A stretch of DNA of 42,726 nucleotides from a virus. A program made the translations under genes and the position numbers. A model generated the notes under the pieces. That model was not told the DNA's origin and searched no databases. It was given only the letters and a program-made list of their open reading frames with translations. Positions 25,665-32,997 of the stretch are shown here, one piece after another (positions within the stretch are counted from its first letter, which is position 1; each line of letters opens with the position of its first letter). The stretch is taken from IMG/VR virus record IMGVR_UViG_3300025044_000049, positions 1-42,726 of that record. One strand, given 5' to 3'.

Positions 25665-25979
25665 CTAATTCCGTAGTTCGCGAAGTATGTGTCTAATATC
25701 CTCGCGGGTTTGTTTCATGTCTTCTCTAAGCTGGCTCATTTGGTCAGTTCGATTAATCGACTCACTTTCTTGATTAGCTTTAATCGTCGCTACGTCCAGC
25801 TTTATCTCCTGAACATCCTTAGTCATTGCAGCAGTCTTAACCTGCAGCGCTGCTGTCGCCTCTTGTTGATTAGTATCAGCCGCGCTTAACGTTGCATAAC
25901 TAACGCCAACACTAAAAATGACCGAGCCAAGAAAAAACACATTCTGTGGTGTCAGAATGGTCTGTATACGATCAGACAT
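25665..25979 (-). CDS. Probable inner-membrane spanin-like protein
   Basis: A 104-residue protein with one N-terminal membrane segment (VFFLGSVIFSVGVSYATL, about 14-31) followed by a long charged coiled coil to the end (KTAAMTKDVQEIKLDVATIK..., MSQLREDMKQTREDIRHILREL). This is the plan of i-spanins such as lambda Rz, which sit directly after holin and endolysin genes. No nested lipoprotein (o-spanin) frame was recognised, so the family could also be a second holin or antiholin. Confidence 0.5.
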   Translation of the reverse strand: MSDRIQTILTPQNVFFLGSVIFSVGVSYATLSAADTNQQEATAALQVKTAAMTKDVQEIKLDVATIKANQESESINRTDQMSQLREDMKQTREDIRHILRELRN

Positions 25980-26236
25980 TATTCGCCCTGCATCTGCCGA
26001 CGATAGAAATATAATCCAAGGCTTGCTATCAACGTTATGATCGCGACATCTGGCGGAGTATCAGGGTCGATAAACAGAACACCTGCGGCACCGATACCAA
26101 CCTTCGCAATTGATGTGCTTGGCTTAGTGTCATTGTCTTTGCGCGTATCGCGATCAACCAAAATACGTGCGGCCTCGGTAATATCTGGCAGGTATTTAAG
26201 CAATGGGCCGATAAGCTGGGCCAGCAACGTGGTCAT
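25979..26236 (-). CDS. Holin-like membrane protein
   Basis: An 85-residue protein with hydrophobic segments near both ends: a weak amphipathic one at 3-20, then VGIGAAGVLFI and VAIITLIASLGLYFYRR at about 46-79. It has a charged linker (DRDTRKDNDTKPS) and a basic C-terminus. Size, topology and position between the lysozyme-like and coiled-coil genes fit a small phage holin. It overlaps both neighbours by one to four bases. Confidence 0.6.
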   Translation of the reverse strand: MTTLLAQLIGPLLKYLPDITEAARILVDRDTRKDNDTKPSTSIAKVGIGAAGVLFIDPDTPPDVAIITLIASLGLYFYRRQMQGE

Positions 26237-26700
26237 AGGTTTGGCTCCACAAGTCTTTTAAAATTTTGGATATATTGTTTCGCAGTGCCTTTACCACCAG
26301 GCGTGTTGTAATGCTGTTTGTAGTAAGCAGCCTGCCCTTCTAAATCAACTGGCAAAGGCTCTTTCACACGTAAATAATGGACTCGCGCCATAGCGCAAGC
26401 GTAGGAAAGGTTTTTAATTAGATTATTGCAATCAAGACCTGCACAACCAGAAGCACGAAACACCTTAGCTGCCAACTCAGGTCGATATTTAAGATATTTA
26501 TTAACTATATCGCTGTGTGTTGCTGGCTCCATCTGCCACAAACCCATTGCAGGGCCACCACCAACCTGATGAATAAGCTCAAAGCTGCTTTCTTGTGCAG
26601 CCGTGCCAAGCAGTAGCATTTCTGCATGCTCACTATATGCATCAAGCTCACGCAGCACTGGGCGAACCACATACTCCCGTAGCTGTTTCACATTGAGCAT
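26233..26700 (-). CDS. Endolysin, lysozyme/transglycosylase-like
   Basis: A 155-residue protein of a lysozyme-like phage family. The segment LGTAAQESSFELIHQVGGGPAMGLWQMEPATH (about 31-63) carries the expected catalytic Glu 37 followed by the GLWQ-type motif of SLT/lysozyme folds. It probably cleaves peptidoglycan at the end of the lytic cycle. The start at 26700 has GGAG six bases upstream; the longer frame to 26781 would cross a terminator. There is no signal peptide, so export depends on the holin. Confidence 0.75.
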   Translation of the reverse strand: MLNVKQLREYVVRPVLRELDAYSEHAEMLLLGTAAQESSFELIHQVGGGPAMGLWQMEPATHSDIVNKYLKYRPELAAKVFRASGCAGLDCNNLIKNLSYACAMARVHYLRVKEPLPVDLEGQAAYYKQHYNTPGGKGTAKQYIQNFKRLVEPNL

Positions 26701-26716
26701 ACAAAACTCCAGAAAT

Positions 26717-26748
26717 AAAAAAACCCCGCAACACTTCCGTGGGCGGGG
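26717..26748 (-). terminator. Terminator in front of the lysis genes (tR'-like)
   Basis: A GC-rich stem (CCCCGC at 26748-26743 with GCGGGG at 26729-26724, with possible inner CAC/GTG pairing) followed by seven Ts on the minus strand. It lies in the leader of the late transcript, 17 bases before the endolysin start. This is where lambda has tR', read through only when Q acts. Confidence 0.85.
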
Positions 26749-26928
26749 CTGAGGGTGCAGGCTGGGTGCGACGCCAACCAACTGACAGAGTTATACAACA
26801 ATACACGCTTTTTACACCTCTACCCCCAATGGCGTAAACCCCCTATTTTCGCCATTTGCGTCTATGGTGTGTGCAAGGTGTGTGGTCATAGAAAAACAGC
26901 TAAAAAAATAATAAATAAATTAAAAAAA
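26749..26928 (-). promoter_or_regulatory. Probable late promoter/leader region
   Basis: A 180-base non-coding stretch between the Q-like gene and the tR'-like terminator. Weak -10-like elements are readable on the minus strand (TATAAC near 26792), and a long A/T-only run follows the Q-like stop. No clean -35/-10 pair was found, as expected for a Q-dependent promoter. Confidence 0.35.
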
Positions 26929-27363
26929 CTAACCTGCGCGCTTCAACCAAGGCAGCTCAACCATCAGGTTAGGCTCAATAGCGCGATGCAATTGGTCTAG
27001 CTTGCTGTAGTACGTTGTTTCAGTTCGCCAGCCCATTCGCTTCATCTGGCGCGACACAATCGGCATAGGATCCGTTAGGTACCTAACCCGCGCCAACTTC
27101 ACAAGCTCAACACCCGCCGCGCCCATACCGCCAATCTCGGGGCTTTGACGCATGGCAACTAGCGCTGCCTCTACCGCCGCACCCACAACGCCAAGATCAC
27201 CGGTATACAAAGCCCTACCGCCTTCACCGCCCGTACCTACAATCATCACACCCTTGTTGGCGATAGCCGCACCCAGTGGGCATTGCAACGATGCCGTACC
27301 GTGCCGTCTAAACTCGTCGCCCCAGGCAATCAGCGCCACTTCAATCGCATTAATCACTGTCAT
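26929..27363 (-). CDS. Probable late-gene antiterminator (Q-like)
   Basis: A 144-residue protein with the layout of phage antitermination Q/DUF1133-type regulators. An N-terminal helix holds a WGDEF/R motif (INAIEVALIAWGDEFRRHG), the middle a helix pair (VEAALVAMRQSP). A C-terminal helix-turn-helix-like part (MPIVSRQMKRMGWRTETTYYSKLDQLHRAI) follows. Its place after the replication genes and before the lysis genes and a leader terminator is that of lambda Q. The start ATG 27363 has GGGGAG only two bases upstream; GTG 27357 is the alternative. The iteron array lies directly upstream. Confidence 0.55.
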   Translation of the reverse strand: MTVINAIEVALIAWGDEFRRHGTASLQCPLGAAIANKGVMIVGTGGEGGRALYTGDLGVVGAAVEAALVAMRQSPEIGGMGAAGVELVKLARVRYLTDPMPIVSRQMKRMGWRTETTYYSKLDQLHRAIEPNLMVELPWLKRAG

Positions 27364-27379
27364 TACTCCCCAAAAATCC

Positions 27380-27667
27380 AACCCTAGTAAAATCGCTCAA
27401 CCCTAGTAAGACCCTAGTAAATTATTTTCTTTATATTTCATACATTTATATGTCATTTACTAGGGTTACTAGGGTTACTAGGGTTGTTTTGCCTCGCGTA
27501 GAGAAAAAAACGCCTCAAATATCGCTATATTTACGCGTGTGCGCGCGCGTTTAACCCTAGCAACCCTAGTAAATCGGAAAAACGCCCCGCAAACCCGCGT
27601 GAATGCTGCACCTCATTTACTAGGGTTGAAAAAACCAACCCTAGTACAACCCTAGCAACCCTAGTAA
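27380..27667. repeat. Iteron-like array, probable replication origin
   Basis: Twelve copies of the nonamer CCCTAGTAA (three are variants, with CAA or TAC ends) lie within 288 bases. Eight are in plus orientation (27382, 27401, 27412, 27555, 27564, 27639, 27650, 27659) and four inverted (TTACTAGGG at 27457, 27466, 27475, 27617). An A/T-rich 36-base segment (27421-27456) and a GC-alternating run (about 27535-27550) lie inside. The array sits directly after the helicase gene's stop, as an origin with iterons and an AT-rich melting region would. A regulatory role for the adjacent Q-like gene is possible too. Confidence 0.7.
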
Positions 27668-27669
27668 AT

Positions 27670-29418
27670 TCAGCTCCCATATGCGCCACTTCCCGCCGCT
27701 GGCGCGGTAAAGCACACGCTTTTTTCCCATTTTTCGGGGTGCCAGCCGGCTTTTAATGCCTCTAACCGCCACTCATGCACGTATTCGCCCACTTGCCTTG
27801 CGTCATTCATCTTTAAATCTTTAGGCGGGCACGGCTGAAAGAAAATAGATCGTCGTCGTTGATTGTTTTCATCCATCCACCCAATTTGGCTTTCAGACTT
27901 CGCCAAATCTTGCTTGGTAGACATAAACAAACCGAACTTGGTGTCAGACAGCGAATGCTCTTTGAGCTTACTACACCACTCCAAGAACAAGTCGTGCAAA
28001 TCCTGCGTGCGACACAGCGTAAATGGTACACCCAGCTCGCCGGTACGCCACTGATTATAAAACGTCTCCCAGCTTGCTCTACTCAGCTCAACGAGCCGTT
28101 GGCGCGCTGGTGTATGCGGTGGCCTTGTGCGTTCGTCAAACTCGCCTACATCGTAATTAAGCAGGTAGTCATAAAACGCGGCAATGCCTCCGTTCTCAAG
28201 CTCCCAGCCAATCCGCTTTTGCGCTTTCTCTGGCAGGGTAAGCAAGGGCCATAACACCAACATTCTGCGATCGTTCTCGCCAATGGGCCACGGCATAATC
28301 TCATTCGACAGGAAAACAGCGTTCATGTAGTTCGCCTCTTCCCAGCCATTCACAAACTTACTTTCAATGCGCACCGTTTTACCGGTCACCATGTGTTTAA
28401 TTTTACCCACCTGGTTATACCGCTGGTCTCGGCTTACCACCTCTTCAAACAAACCATAAAGCTTATTGGCCTGCCACGCTGTCCAGTTAGACTCTAACTG
28501 AGCCTGACCAACCGTGGCGCCGTAGTCGCCATAAATTGGCCGCATAATACCGTCAAACAGCAGCGACTTACCCGAGCCTTCCATCGTCGAATGCATCAGC
28601 ACCGCCGTGTCCATTTTGGCCCCCACACGCTGTAATGGCAGTGCCAGCCAGCATGTTAACCAATGCACCGCATCGTCCTGCTTATTGCATAAAAATCGTA
28701 ATAGGCCACGCATACCCGAGCACAATTCAAGATCGGGGTGCGGGGTAAGAGGTAAACCCTCAAAGGTATTAATGGTGTCAGCGGGTGGCTCTTTCATACG
28801 CGGGTCAAACAGTAAATTCTCAGAAGGAATAACCCGCCGCTGATTACTGTTTTGCCACATTGTAAACGTATCACCCAACGCCAACTTAACCGCCGCCGCC
28901 GGCAAGCGCAGCCGTAATCGACGGTCATAAATATCTTGCGACCCATCTAAATACACATAGCGCCAAAATACATCGTCGGCATTGCTAACGTCCGACGACT
29001 TAAGACGCTTGCCCAGCTTAGCTTCTGTTTCTAACCGTTTAGCCTGGTCAGGATCTATGCCTTTTTTATCTGGCAAGTTGTACCACGCCGTCGCCAGCGC
29101 CTTACTTACCAACACCTCAAACCCTGTCTTCTTAACGACAGCCTTGCGGTATAAATCAAATACCTTGGTCTCACCTTCCACCAGCGCAAACCGAGTGGTC
29201 ACCTTAGCCAGCGTCCACCCCTCCCCGTACCCCTCGGTAGCTGGAGCCGCGCCAAATTCGACCTCGTCTTCAGATGGGGTTGGGGGAAGATCTACATCAG
29301 GCGAGCCAGCAGGCCGCACAGTAGGCTCACTATTAGCCGCCTGCAACAACTGAAACCGCACTACCTCTATGCCGTGCTCACAATGCAGGTCATTCCAATC
29401 TAACTTGCCGCCGCTCAT
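27670..29418 (-). CDS. Phage replicative helicase/primase-helicase (DUF5906-like)
   Basis: A 582-residue superfamily-3-style helicase. Walker A is STMEGSGKSLL (about 277-287), Walker B LYGLFEEV (about 320-327) and a sensor-like AVFLSNEIMPW follows near 370. The N-terminal 200 residues lack primase motifs, which are in the neighbouring gene. The two genes overlap by four bases and together resemble split primase-helicase replication proteins of temperate phages. It probably unwinds the phage origin; the adjacent iterons end within three bases of its stop. Confidence 0.85.
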   Translation of the reverse strand: MSGGKLDWNDLHCEHGIEVVRFQLLQAANSEPTVRPAGSPDVDLPPTPSEDEVEFGAAPATEGYGEGWTLAKVTTRFALVEGETKVFDLYRKAVVKKTGFEVLVSKALATAWYNLPDKKGIDPDQAKRLETEAKLGKRLKSSDVSNADDVFWRYVYLDGSQDIYDRRLRLRLPAAAVKLALGDTFTMWQNSNQRRVIPSENLLFDPRMKEPPADTINTFEGLPLTPHPDLELCSGMRGLLRFLCNKQDDAVHWLTCWLALPLQRVGAKMDTAVLMHSTMEGSGKSLLFDGIMRPIYGDYGATVGQAQLESNWTAWQANKLYGLFEEVVSRDQRYNQVGKIKHMVTGKTVRIESKFVNGWEEANYMNAVFLSNEIMPWPIGENDRRMLVLWPLLTLPEKAQKRIGWELENGGIAAFYDYLLNYDVGEFDERTRPPHTPARQRLVELSRASWETFYNQWRTGELGVPFTLCRTQDLHDLFLEWCSKLKEHSLSDTKFGLFMSTKQDLAKSESQIGWMDENNQRRRSIFFQPCPPKDLKMNDARQVGEYVHEWRLEALKAGWHPEKWEKSVCFTAPAAGSGAYGS

Positions 29419-30461
29419 GCAGCCACCTGCTTAGGCGCATCCGGAAACACCGCCACCAAACCCAACTCATTCGCCAATTCAGTTGCCTTGGTGCGTCCGG
29501 GGTTACCTTTGCTTGTTGGGTCATCATCACCGGCAATAATAATTTTTGCCTTGGGGTAACGCTCACACAAACCCCGCACCACCACAGCCATATTACCCAC
29601 ATCAATGGTCATTACCGTGGGCCACTCAGACGCCAAATAAACAGACGCAGCCGTGGAATACCCCTCAGCCACCGCAATCACATCGGCATCATCCACAGAC
29701 CCTATGCAATGCATACAGCCCTTTTTACGAGCATATTTAGGGAACAACTTAGTGCCATTGGCCGCTATAGACTGAAAAGACCACAACACACCCTCAGCAT
29801 CTACAAAAGGCACCAAAAACGTGTCGGGCTTCAACATCATAAAACTGTGGTTATCTGGGCGCGGATTCGGCAAATCATCAAAAAAGCGTTTAATGTCATC
29901 ACCGGTCCACAAATCGCAGCGCTGCAGTTTGTCATCAATACTCAGCACCACGGTGCACTTCATAAACCGCACACCAAACGCCCCAACCTGCTTGCGGTCT
30001 AAATACTCACTCTTGCCACGGGCAACGGTAAACTCTGCCAACAAGCGCTGAGTGGCCAACTGCACCTGATGTTGCATAACGGCTAAACGGGCTTCGTCGG
30101 CCTCTACCTCTGCTTTGCGTTGTTTGCGACGTGCTTCGTTCTCGGCTTTGCGCTGCCGCTTTTCTTCATCCGTTAACTCTTCTTTGTCAGGCGCCCAACC
30201 TTTATCTTTGGCTAAATAAATAACCGTTCCAATAGTGACAGAGCCGGCTTTGACGCCGTTCCAAACTGATTTCGCCGCACCACTATCGTAAACTTTACCA
30301 GCTCCGCGACTCCAACTATCCCAATCAGCAAAGCCATCTTCGCCAAACTCAGATTTAACACCGGTTGCCACTTTCACCCAGGTATCACGATCAATATCAG
30401 GTGAGATAAAGCTCAACAAATTCCGCAGATCAGACAATTCTAAATTTGGGTAATCAGGCAT
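29415..30461 (-). CDS. Phage DNA primase (PriCT-2 and TOPRIM domains)
   Basis: A 348-residue protein. The first 75 residues are a PriCT-type domain (LRNLLSFISPDIDRDTWVKVATGVK ... WDSWSRGAGKVYD). A charged helical linker follows (EEKRQRKAENEARRKQRK). The C-terminal TOPRIM fold has its catalytic Glu in DVIAVAEGYSTAASVYLA and the acidic triad in IIIAGDDDPTSKG. No zinc-binding motif is visible at the N-terminus. It makes primers for phage replication together with the helicase. The start at 30461 has GAGG seven bases upstream and overlaps the previous stop. Confidence 0.88.
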   Translation of the reverse strand: MPDYPNLELSDLRNLLSFISPDIDRDTWVKVATGVKSEFGEDGFADWDSWSRGAGKVYDSGAAKSVWNGVKAGSVTIGTVIYLAKDKGWAPDKEELTDEEKRQRKAENEARRKQRKAEVEADEARLAVMQHQVQLATQRLLAEFTVARGKSEYLDRKQVGAFGVRFMKCTVVLSIDDKLQRCDLWTGDDIKRFFDDLPNPRPDNHSFMMLKPDTFLVPFVDAEGVLWSFQSIAANGTKLFPKYARKKGCMHCIGSVDDADVIAVAEGYSTAASVYLASEWPTVMTIDVGNMAVVVRGLCERYPKAKIIIAGDDDPTSKGNPGRTKATELANELGLVAVFPDAPKQVAA

Positions 30462-30762
30462 TGTCAGCCTCACTTTTGCTGCTATGCTCAGATCTTTGGG
30501 TTAAGCGCACACGATCAGAAAGGAGCTCTACAGATGCACTCAACAGACTTGACCGAAACCCTTGAACTTCTGCGTAAAGCAATTGATGCATACGACCGGA
30601 TACCGACAGTAGAAAATCTTCCAGCGCTTCGTCTGCACAGTCGACTACTATCCCTTCACCTAGACATGCATAAACTTCATGAGAAACTTCAAAAGCAAGA
30701 GAGCAAGACACGCCCCCCATTGTGAGCTTTGCCTCTGATTTTTTAACAGTCTTATCACCCAC
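30454..30762 (-). CDS. Hypothetical early-operon protein
   Basis: A 102-residue protein of unknown family starting at GTG 30762, which overlaps the TraR-like stop and has GGAG seven bases upstream. The middle (SLAFEVSHEVYACLGEGIVVDCADEALEDFLLSV) looks like a small mixed fold; the end is charged. It fills the operon between the zinc-finger and primase genes with overlaps on both sides, which supports it being real. A plus-strand frame (30534-30725) occupies the same DNA. Confidence 0.55.
   Translation of the reverse strand: MGDKTVKKSEAKLTMGGVSCSLAFEVSHEVYACLGEGIVVDCADEALEDFLLSVSGRMHQLLYAEVQGFRSSLLSASVELLSDRVRLTQRSEHSSKSEADNA
30534..30725 (+). CDS. Antisense small ORF, possible gene
   Basis: A 63-residue mostly helical, Leu-rich product (TLELLRKAIDAYDRIPTVENLPALRLH...). 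It has a good Shine-Dalgarno (AAAGGAG) eight bases before ATG 30534. It lies wholly inside the minus-strand gene at 30454-30762, so at most one of the two is likely to be expressed strongly. No family is recognised and there is no clear promoter. Confidence 0.3.
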   Translation: MHSTDLTETLELLRKAIDAYDRIPTVENLPALRLHSRLLSLHLDMHKLHEKLQKQESKTRPPL

Positions 30763-30967
30763 GGCCCGACTCCTGTAATTGCTGGCAATACACACAACAC
30801 TCAACACCAGGTAACAATGCACGGCGCTTTTCAGGGATCTCTTCGCCACATTCCAAACAATGCGGATGATCTACCGCGGGGCGCGCAGCTTTACGCTTAG
30901 CCTCTGCTAGGGCCAAGTCCAACGCACGTTGGCTTTCTTCTGCGGCGTAGTCACATAAATCAGCCAT
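30755..30967 (-). CDS. DksA/TraR-family zinc-finger protein
   Basis: A 70-residue TraR-like protein with a C4 zinc finger: Cys 37 and 40 (HCLECGEEIP) and the CCVYCQ pair near 57-61. TraR/DksA proteins bind in the RNA polymerase secondary channel and change promoter choice; phage versions can act without ppGpp. The N-terminal helix (CDYAAEESQRALDLALAEAKRK) fits the short coiled coil of TraR. The start at 30967 has GGAGG six bases upstream and overlaps the CII-like stop. Confidence 0.88.
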   Translation of the reverse strand: MADLCDYAAEESQRALDLALAEAKRKAARPAVDHPHCLECGEEIPEKRRALLPGVECCVYCQQLQESGRG

Positions 30968-31445
30968 GGTTTTCCTCCGCAGATTGACGCGCACCGGCCA
31001 CAATACCCAGCACCTTGCTAATCACCTCGTAGCCGTAATGCTCAAGCTCTGCCACCTCATGAGCGTCCCAGCGCTGGTCTGCCACGCCGCTATTCAGGCT
31101 TTCTACAAACTCACCCGCCGCATTCAGCACCTCGCCTAGTGCCTTTAACGCATCACGCGTGCCCGGTACCGGCGTTACATCAAACAACACCTTGCCACGC
31201 GCACGGGCATACGCCTCGTCTATACGCGCATCGTCGGTAATGCTTAACAGGGTTTCAAATTCAGGCAGGGTTAAATGATGTGTGGTATTGGCAATACTCA
31301 GTTTCTTCTGAAGCGTGTCGTAATTAGTGACCATAATGGCCGCTATGGCCGTTAAACCGCCCCTGTATTCACGCGCAGCGCAGTACAACGCTTGGTGTAA
31401 ATCCATCACAGGGCCAGCGTCTGGCATCAAATGGTTTCGACTCAT
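30960..31445 (-). CDS. Phage regulatory protein CII-like (CP76 family)
   Basis: A 161-residue protein. Residues of about 14-75 (MDLHQALYCAAREYRGGLTAIAAIMVTNYDTLQKKLS ... LTLPEFETLLSITDDARI) match the CP76/phage regulatory CII family, helix-turn-helix proteins encoded just after cro in many temperate phages. The C-terminal half is helical and probably drives oligomerisation. The start ATG 31445 has GAGGGAA eight bases upstream. It probably activates lysogeny functions or early transcription; which one cannot be told from sequence. Confidence 0.82.
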   Translation of the reverse strand: MSRNHLMPDAGPVMDLHQALYCAAREYRGGLTAIAAIMVTNYDTLQKKLSIANTTHHLTLPEFETLLSITDDARIDEAYARARGKVLFDVTPVPGTRDALKALGEVLNAAGEFVESLNSGVADQRWDAHEVAELEHYGYEVISKVLGIVAGARQSAEENHG

Positions 31446-31525
31446 GGCGAAAATTCCCTCATATCGCCGTAGCCAAGACGCGGTGAATCCGCTTATTCTT
31501 GAACTGCGGCATGGTTGTGTCGCAC

Positions 31526-31575
31526 GCCTCGGGGTGGACTGTCTGTGGTGGGTGGACCACTCCGAGGCACTTTTT
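31526..31575. promoter_or_regulatory. Hairpin with CCACCCACCACAG loop (nut-like) and plus-strand terminator
   Basis: A 12-bp stem with one mismatch (GCCTCGGGGTGG at 31526-31537 with CCACTCCGAGGC at 31557-31568). On the minus strand, the sense of the early-right transcript, the loop displays CCACCCACCACAG (31555-31543), a motif shared with the early-left leaders. It lies between cro and the CII-like gene, the place of lambda nutR. On the plus strand it is followed by TTTTT and would act as an intrinsic terminator. Confidence 0.6.
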
Positions 31576-31627
31576 AATTATTTAAGTTAGACCTAATCCG
31601 GTTTAACACACCGCTATAGGACGGTTA

Positions 31628-31834
31628 ATGAGCATTCCAAACATCAGTCACCCCACAAAATTTAAAATCAAAGGAATGATTTTTGAGGTGATCTCCCACG
31701 GCCAGCTTACCAACGACCAAGCGTCCAAGATTGCGATGCACTTTTACCGCTCTCATAAATTTAAGAAGTCGGATCAAGGCAAATTATTTCAGGTGATGAC
31801 TCAGTTCGATTCCAATTCTGCAAACCTGCTATGA
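31628..31834 (+). CDS. Small hypothetical protein
   Basis: A 68-residue protein with AGGA six bases before its ATG. The sequence (FKIKGMIFEVISHGQLTNDQASKIAMHFYRSHKFKKSDQGKLFQVMTQFD) has a coherent beta-alpha pattern typical of real small conserved proteins, but I cannot name the family. It runs against the early-right operon and overlaps the minus-strand gene at 31761-31946 by 74 bases, tail to tail. The hairpin at 31526-31575 would insulate it from antisense transcription from the left. Confidence 0.5.
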   Translation: MSIPNISHPTKFKIKGMIFEVISHGQLTNDQASKIAMHFYRSHKFKKSDQGKLFQVMTQFDSNSANLL

Positions 31835-31946
31835 GCATGTCCTTATCAACCAATGGCAGCATCAACACGGTATCGGTTTCACAGGAATAAATTTCAATCA
31901 CATCGCCTTCACCTGCTGAGAGTGCTAACCGAATATGCTTATCCAT
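31761..31946 (-). CDS. Small hypothetical protein after cro
   Basis: A 61-residue protein beginning at ATG 31946 with GGAG seven bases upstream (chosen over ATG 31973 and 31964, which lack one). The sequence (HIRLALSAGEGDVIEIYSCETDTVLMLPLVDKDMLIAGL) is a compact mixed alpha/beta type. It sits directly after cro in the early-right operon and overlaps a plus-strand frame at its 3' end. No family is recognised. Confidence 0.5.
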   Translation of the reverse strand: MDKHIRLALSAGEGDVIEIYSCETDTVLMLPLVDKDMLIAGLQNWNRTESSPEIICLDPTS

Positions 31947-31975
31947 ACCTTGCTCCGTCAACATAGTAAACATAG

Positions 31976-32179
31976 TTATGCGGCCTTACCTATGCCCAAA
32001 GAATCAGAAGCTACTTTCTCTGAATGCGTTTTCTCGATTGATTTACCAACGTCATAACGGACTTTCGATCCATTTAATGCACGATAAATTGTTGGCTGGC
32101 TGCAACCCACAAGCTCTGAGATTTCACGCTGCGACATTCCCAGCGCAACCAGCTGTTTAAGCATGGCTTTAATTGTCAT
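31976..32179 (-). CDS. Cro-like repressor
   Basis: A 67-residue helix-turn-helix protein: LVALGMSQREISELVGCSQPTIYRALNGSKV (about 10-40) is a complete HTH with the recognition helix SQPTIYRALN. It is divergent from cI and separated by a 99-base operator region, the standard Cro position. The Shine-Dalgarno AAGGTG lies four bases before ATG 32179. It should repress the early promoters and cI transcription during lytic growth. Confidence 0.8.
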   Translation of the reverse strand: MTIKAMLKQLVALGMSQREISELVGCSQPTIYRALNGSKVRYDVGKSIEKTHSEKVASDSLGIGKAA

Positions 32180-32189
32180 ACGTCACCTT

Positions 32190-32239
32190 ATTCATTTGCG
32201 TATTTTTAATACAATACCCGAATGAATTAAAGCTCGCAA
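32190..32239. promoter_or_regulatory. PR promoter and CI/Cro operators
   Basis: The minus-strand promoter for cro: -35 TTGCGA (32239-32234), 17 bases, -10 TATTGT (32216-32211). The operator element ATTCATT-N3-GTAT overlaps the -10 (32227-32213, minus strand) and recurs on the plus strand at 32190-32204, forming a long imperfect dyad of about 38 bp. On the plus strand TACAAT at 32210-32215 or 32240-32245 are candidate -10 elements for cI transcription; no good -35 is visible. Confidence 0.75.
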
Positions 32240-32278
32240 TACAATATGCATATTTATTCAAAAGAGAATAGGCAGGTC

Positions 32279-32941
32279 ATGCAGAATCAGATCCCAAATC
32301 AGGGCACTTGGAGCAGGCTCAAAGCCACGATGGAGAAGCTTAACTGGAGTGAGCAAGAGTTAGCAGACCGCTCAGGCGTCCCACAACCCACTGTTCACAG
32401 AATTATAAATGGTCAATCCAAAAGCCCCCGCTACGAGAACTTATTCCGCATTATTAAAGCCCTAGGGCTTGAAGAGAACCCACTTCAAGTGCGCGAAGAC
32501 ACCAAAAGCTATGCGGCCAATACCCTTGAGGGCCCAACTTTGCAAGGCAAAGTACCACTTATATCTTGGGTTCAAGCCGGTGACTTATGCGAAGCCATTG
32601 ACCTATTCTCGCCGGGCTTAGCTGACGAGTGGCTCAACTGCCCTTTCAAGCATAGCGATAATGCATTCTGCTTAAAGGTAGTCGGGCTAAGCATGCACCC
32701 CGAATACCGCGAAGGCGAGATTATCCTTGTTGAACCTGCTCTTGAGGCAAGACATGGCGATGACGTAGTAGTTAGGACTCCAGAAAATACCACCACCTTC
32801 AAACGGCTACACGCCTCAGATGACGGCACCTATTTAATTGCATTAAACCCAGACCTAAAAAACCGCATTATTGAAATACCCGCAGATACCGTCTTTTGCG
32901 GCGTAGTAACCGGATCGTGGACTAACCGAAGAAACAAATAA
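32279..32941 (+). CDS. CI-type prophage repressor (HTH plus S24 peptidase)
   Basis: A 220-residue LexA/CI-like repressor. Residues of about 10-70 form the HTH (LNWSEQELADRSGVPQPTVHRIINGQ). The C-terminal S24 domain keeps the cleavage site Ala 100-Gly 101 (QAGDL), the nucleophile Ser 138 (GLSMHPEY) and Lys 175 (TTFKRL), so RecA-stimulated self-cleavage and SOS induction are expected. Start 32279 is preferred for its purine-rich site (AGGCAGG); ATG 32246 lies on a putative -10 and lacks one. A terminator follows. Confidence 0.93.
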   Translation: MQNQIPNQGTWSRLKATMEKLNWSEQELADRSGVPQPTVHRIINGQSKSPRYENLFRIIKALGLEENPLQVREDTKSYAANTLEGPTLQGKVPLISWVQAGDLCEAIDLFSPGLADEWLNCPFKHSDNAFCLKVVGLSMHPEYREGEIILVEPALEARHGDDVVVRTPENTTTFKRLHASDDGTYLIALNPDLKNRIIEIPADTVFCGVVTGSWTNRRNK

Positions 32942-32945
32942 CATG

Positions 32946-32985
32946 GCAAACGGACATAACGACTCGCATGCCGTTTGCTTATTTC
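32946..32985 (+). terminator. Terminator after cI
   Basis: An eight-bp stem (GCAAACGG at 32946-32953 with CCGTTTGC at 32971-32978) and a U-rich tail (TTATTTCATTTT), four bases after the cI stop. It separates cI from the convergent membrane-protein gene. Confidence 0.65.
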
Positions 32986-32997
32986 ATTTTGTTGCTA

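Noticed and set aside
27380-27667. Possible CRISPR array
   Set aside because: Repeat unit is only nine bases, spacing is irregular, copies lie in both orientations and no cas gene is near. An iteron array fits better.
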